DNA of 64,000 bases from Chryseobacterium lacus. Its GTDB lineage: Bacteria > Bacteroidota > Bacteroidia > Flavobacteriales > Weeksellaceae. Below the pieces are notes generated by a model. The model saw only the letters and a program-made list of their open reading frames with translations, searched no databases and was not told the origin of the DNA. The first letter of the stretch is position 1. Every line of letters starts with the position of its first letter. This document shows positions 61,624 through 64,000 of this stretch, piece by piece. Made by a program: the position numbers and the translations under genes. The DNA lies in assembly GCF_003336205.1 (NCBI RefSeq), contig NZ_QPIE01000007.1, positions 124,001 to 188,000 of the forward strand, written 5' to 3'.

Positions 61624-63207
61624 ATGAAAGATTTTGCCGAACTAATAAAACGACTGGAAAGCACCAATAAAACGAATGCAAAACTGGAAGCCATCATCAG
61701 TTATCTGGAAACGGCTGCAGATGATGATAAGTTGTGGTTCATCGCTCTTTTCACAGGAAAAAGGCCGAAAAGAACGGTGGCGACTAATCTACTGAAGGAA
61801 TGGACTTTGGAAATCACCGGGCTTCCGTATTGGTTGTTTGTGGAAAGTTACAGCGCAGTAGGAGATTTGGGAGAAACCATTTCGCTGCTGCTTCCTCCGC
61901 CAAGGTTCCAGATTGTGAAATCTCTATCGCAATGGATGTCCGAAATCATAGAATTGAAAAATAAAACAGAAGCTGAAAAAAAGGAATTTATTCTTCACAC
62001 TTGGGACGGACTGGAAGTCACAGAAAGATTTATTTTCAACAAATTAATTGGCGGAAGTTTTAGAATCGGCGTGTCGCATAAAACTTTGGTGAATGCTTTG
62101 GCCAAATTTACTGAGCAGGAACCTGCGGCGCTCATGCACTCCATTATGGGAAAGTGGGATCCTGTGAATTATTCTTTTTCAGAACTGATACAGGGTGATA
62201 TTGACAATCCGGACGACTCCAAACCGTATCCTTTTTGTCTGGCGTATCCCCTCGAAAAAGAAACGGACGAACTGGGAGATCCGGAAGACTGGCAGATTGA
62301 ATACAAATGGGACGGAATACGCGGGCAACTCATTAAAAGAAATGATCAAATTTTTATCTGGTCACGTGGTGAAGAACTGGTGACGGATCAGTTTCCGGAA
62401 TTGGTGGAATCTCTGAAAAAGTGTGAAGGAAATTTTGTGATTGACGGGGAAATTATTGCTTGGAAAGAGGATAAGATTTTGAATTTCAGCGAACTTCAGA
62501 AGAGGCTGAACCGAAAAACGATTTCAAAAAAAATGTTGGAAGAAATTCCTGTGAAATGTATCGTGTACGATCTGCTGGAGTTGGAATATGAAGATCTCCG
62601 ACAGAAACCCCTTCAGGAAAGAAGAAAAAAATTAGAAAACTGGCTCGAACTGAACTTGCCTTCACATATTATTTTATCACAAAAAATAACTTCTGAAAGT
62701 TGGGAAACTATGGATGAAATCCGGAATAATGCGAGAGAAATAAATGCAGAAGGGCTGATGCTGAAACATCACAATTCAGTGTACCATGCAGGCCGGAAAA
62801 GAGGCGACTGGTGGAAATGGAAAATAAATCCTTATACCATAGATGCAGTCTTGATTTATGCACAAAAAGGAAGCGGCAGAAGAAGCGGATATTATACCGA
62901 TTATACCTTTGCGGTGAAAGATGAAGATCGTTTGGTAACGATTGCCAAAGCCTATTCGGGATTGACTGACAAGGAAATAATGGAAGTAAGCCGGTTCGTA
63001 AACAAAAATGCGCTGGAGAAATTCGGGCCTGTAAGAACGGTGAAGCCGGAGCTCGTTTTTGAAATTGCTTTTGAAGGAATAAGCTACAGTAAACGACATA
63101 AAAGCGGTGTGGCATTGAGGTTTCCCCGGATTGTACGATGGCGGAAAGATAAAACTGCCGAAGAAATAGATCATCTGGACGATCTTAAAAAATTAATTAC
63201 CGATTGA
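61624..63207 (+). CDS. ATP-dependent DNA ligase
   Basis: 527 residues. DNA-binding N-terminal domain, then adenylation motif EYKWDGIRGQ with Lys228, motif III FVIDGEIIAW, motif IV EGLMLKHHNS, motif V WWKWKINPY, and OB-fold C-terminus. A second ligase beside the essential NAD-dependent one, acting in nick or break repair with the exonuclease and helicase of the cluster. Confidence 0.93.
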   Translation: MKDFAELIKRLESTNKTNAKLEAIISYLETAADDDKLWFIALFTGKRPKRTVATNLLKEWTLEITGLPYWLFVESYSAVGDLGETISLLLPPPRFQIVKSLSQWMSEIIELKNKTEAEKKEFILHTWDGLEVTERFIFNKLIGGSFRIGVSHKTLVNALAKFTEQEPAALMHSIMGKWDPVNYSFSELIQGDIDNPDDSKPYPFCLAYPLEKETDELGDPEDWQIEYKWDGIRGQLIKRNDQIFIWSRGEELVTDQFPELVESLKKCEGNFVIDGEIIAWKEDKILNFSELQKRLNRKTISKKMLEEIPVKCIVYDLLELEYEDLRQKPLQERRKKLENWLELNLPSHIILSQKITSESWETMDEIRNNAREINAEGLMLKHHNSVYHAGRKRGDWWKWKINPYTIDAVLIYAQKGSGRRSGYYTDYTFAVKDEDRLVTIAKAYSGLTDKEIMEVSRFVNKNALEKFGPVRTVKPELVFEIAFEGISYSKRHKSGVALRFPRIVRWRKDKTAEEIDHLDDLKKLITD

Positions 63208-63225
63208 TTTTAGAACTTCTGATTC

Positions 63226-64000
63226 ATGAAAAACAAATTTGAGACAACAGAAGGATACCGGATCGTCCGCAACTGGATGAAGGAAAAAGGAAACAGCCCG
63301 TTTGGTTTCCAGCATAAAACCTGGGAAAAATTTGGAAATGGGTACAGCGGAATGGTGATTGCGCCCACAGGATTCGGAAAAACCTACTCCGTTTTTCTGG
63401 CGCAGGTCATCCATTTTCTGAATCATCCTGAACAATATTCTAAAGGATTAAAATTATTGTGGATCACACCTTTGCGGTCCCTCGCAAAAGATATTGCCAA
63501 AGCGATTAACGAAGCCATCAATGAAATCGGCCTCGACTGGACCGTGGGTGTTAGAAACGGCGATACCGACATTAAAATCCGTCAGCAACAAACCCGGAAT
63601 ATGCCGGATATTCTTTTGGTAACTCCGGAAAGTTTGCATCTTCTTTTGGCTCAGAAAAACAATTCCAATTTCTTTAAAAACCTTTCCTGTATCGCCGTTG
63701 ATGAATGGCATGAACTGTTGGGAAACAAACGGGGCGTAATGACGGAGCTGGCGCTGAGTTACCTTAAAAATCAACTTCCGAAACTGAAAATCTGGGGAAT
63801 AACAGCAACCATTGGAAACCTGGATGAAGCGATGGAAGTGCTGCTGCCATTTCCGGGAAAGAAAGCCAAAGTTATTGCTAAAGAAAAGAAAAAAACCGAC
63901 ATTATTTCCGTGTTTCCAGATGAGGTGGAAGTACTTCCCTGGGCCGGACATCTCGGAGCGAAAATGGCAGAAAAAGTAATTCCGGTGATCGAACAGTCAA
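63226..64000 (+). CDS. Ligase-associated Lhr-like DEXH helicase (3' end outside window)
   Basis: 258 codons are visible, still open at the window end. ATG at 63226 is 18 bp after the ligase stop. Walker A APTGFGKT (46-53), LLWITPLRSLAKDI, LLVTPESLHLLL and the characteristic DEWHEL box (159-164), then GITATIGN. This is the Lhr-core helicase, a 3'-5' motor of the exonuclease-ligase-helicase cluster; a phosphoesterase gene often follows in such clusters. Confidence 0.92.
   Translation, partial: MKNKFETTEGYRIVRNWMKEKGNSPFGFQHKTWEKFGNGYSGMVIAPTGFGKTYSVFLAQVIHFLNHPEQYSKGLKLLWITPLRSLAKDIAKAINEAINEIGLDWTVGVRNGDTDIKIRQQQTRNMPDILLVTPESLHLLLAQKNNSNFFKNLSCIAVDEWHELLGNKRGVMTELALSYLKNQLPKLKIWGITATIGNLDEAMEVLLPFPGKKAKVIAKEKKKTDIISVFPDEVEVLPWAGHLGAKMAEKVIPVIEQS

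Overview
The window is chromosomal DNA from a member of the Bacteroidota, most likely a flavobacterium of the Chryseobacterium/Kaistella type. The evidence is Bacteroidota-style promoters (TTTG, about 19 bases, then TAnnTTTG), the gliding-type lipoprotein GldI, DUF4294, MnmD and DUF1015 next to serA-serC, TAA-rich stops, weak Shine-Dalgarno sites, and an integrase and hypothetical proteins typical of Bacteroidota mobile elements. This is read from gene content only; no species can be named.

Layout. Positions 1-6956 are core genes: the 3' part of parE, parC, a rhomboid protease, then prmC, yaaA and a Sua5-like gene read leftward. An initiator tRNA (fMet, CAT) lies at 7047-7119. A 51-bp perfect direct repeat starting inside that tRNA (7103-7153) recurs at 29944-29994 and bounds an integrated element of about 22.8 kb. 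The element carries a tyrosine integrase next to the tRNA, a compact family-A-like polymerase, a RecA-like ATPase and a DUF3871-like gene. It also carries a leftward defence operon (lipoprotein, hsdM, hsdS, DUF4268 nuclease-like protein, secreted protein, hsdR, then a membrane-anchored NACHT NTPase). The right half has an HNH-nuclease/HIT-hydrolase pair, an SRAP (YedK/HMCES) protein with a coupled small partner, a WG-repeat protein, a RadC/JAB protein and several small genes. No conjugation or virion genes were recognised, so it looks like a mobilisable or satellite-like integrative element. Much of it is almost free of CpG dinucleotides, unlike the flanks; the NACHT gene and one hsdS recognition domain are not, which points to later acquisition.

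From 30029 the host resumes with a methyltransferase that would directly follow the tRNA in an empty chromosome. Next come an orphan RHS tip, a mutagenesis-type cassette (XRE-S24 repressor divergent from dinB and dnaE2), and a 1.2-kb gene-free block full of dispersed palindromic repeats. Positions 38432-52827 are housekeeping genes: hydrolase, tyrS, tatC, kdsD, recQ, ndk, rpe, M42 peptidase, DUF4294, NUDIX, mnmD, ilvE, gldI and a cyclophilin-FKBP fusion.

Positions 52828-53597 hold two near-identical tandem non-coding units, each with an ECF-like promoter block and a GNRA-loop terminator whose stem covaries between copies. They look like a duplicated small-RNA gene and lie beside a broken RES-toxin gene. 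The rest is an M28 peptidase, a ferredoxin-serC-serA-DUF1015 operon, a DoxD-DoxA fusion, and the exonuclease-ligase-helicase DNA repair cluster (Lhr helicase cut by the window end).
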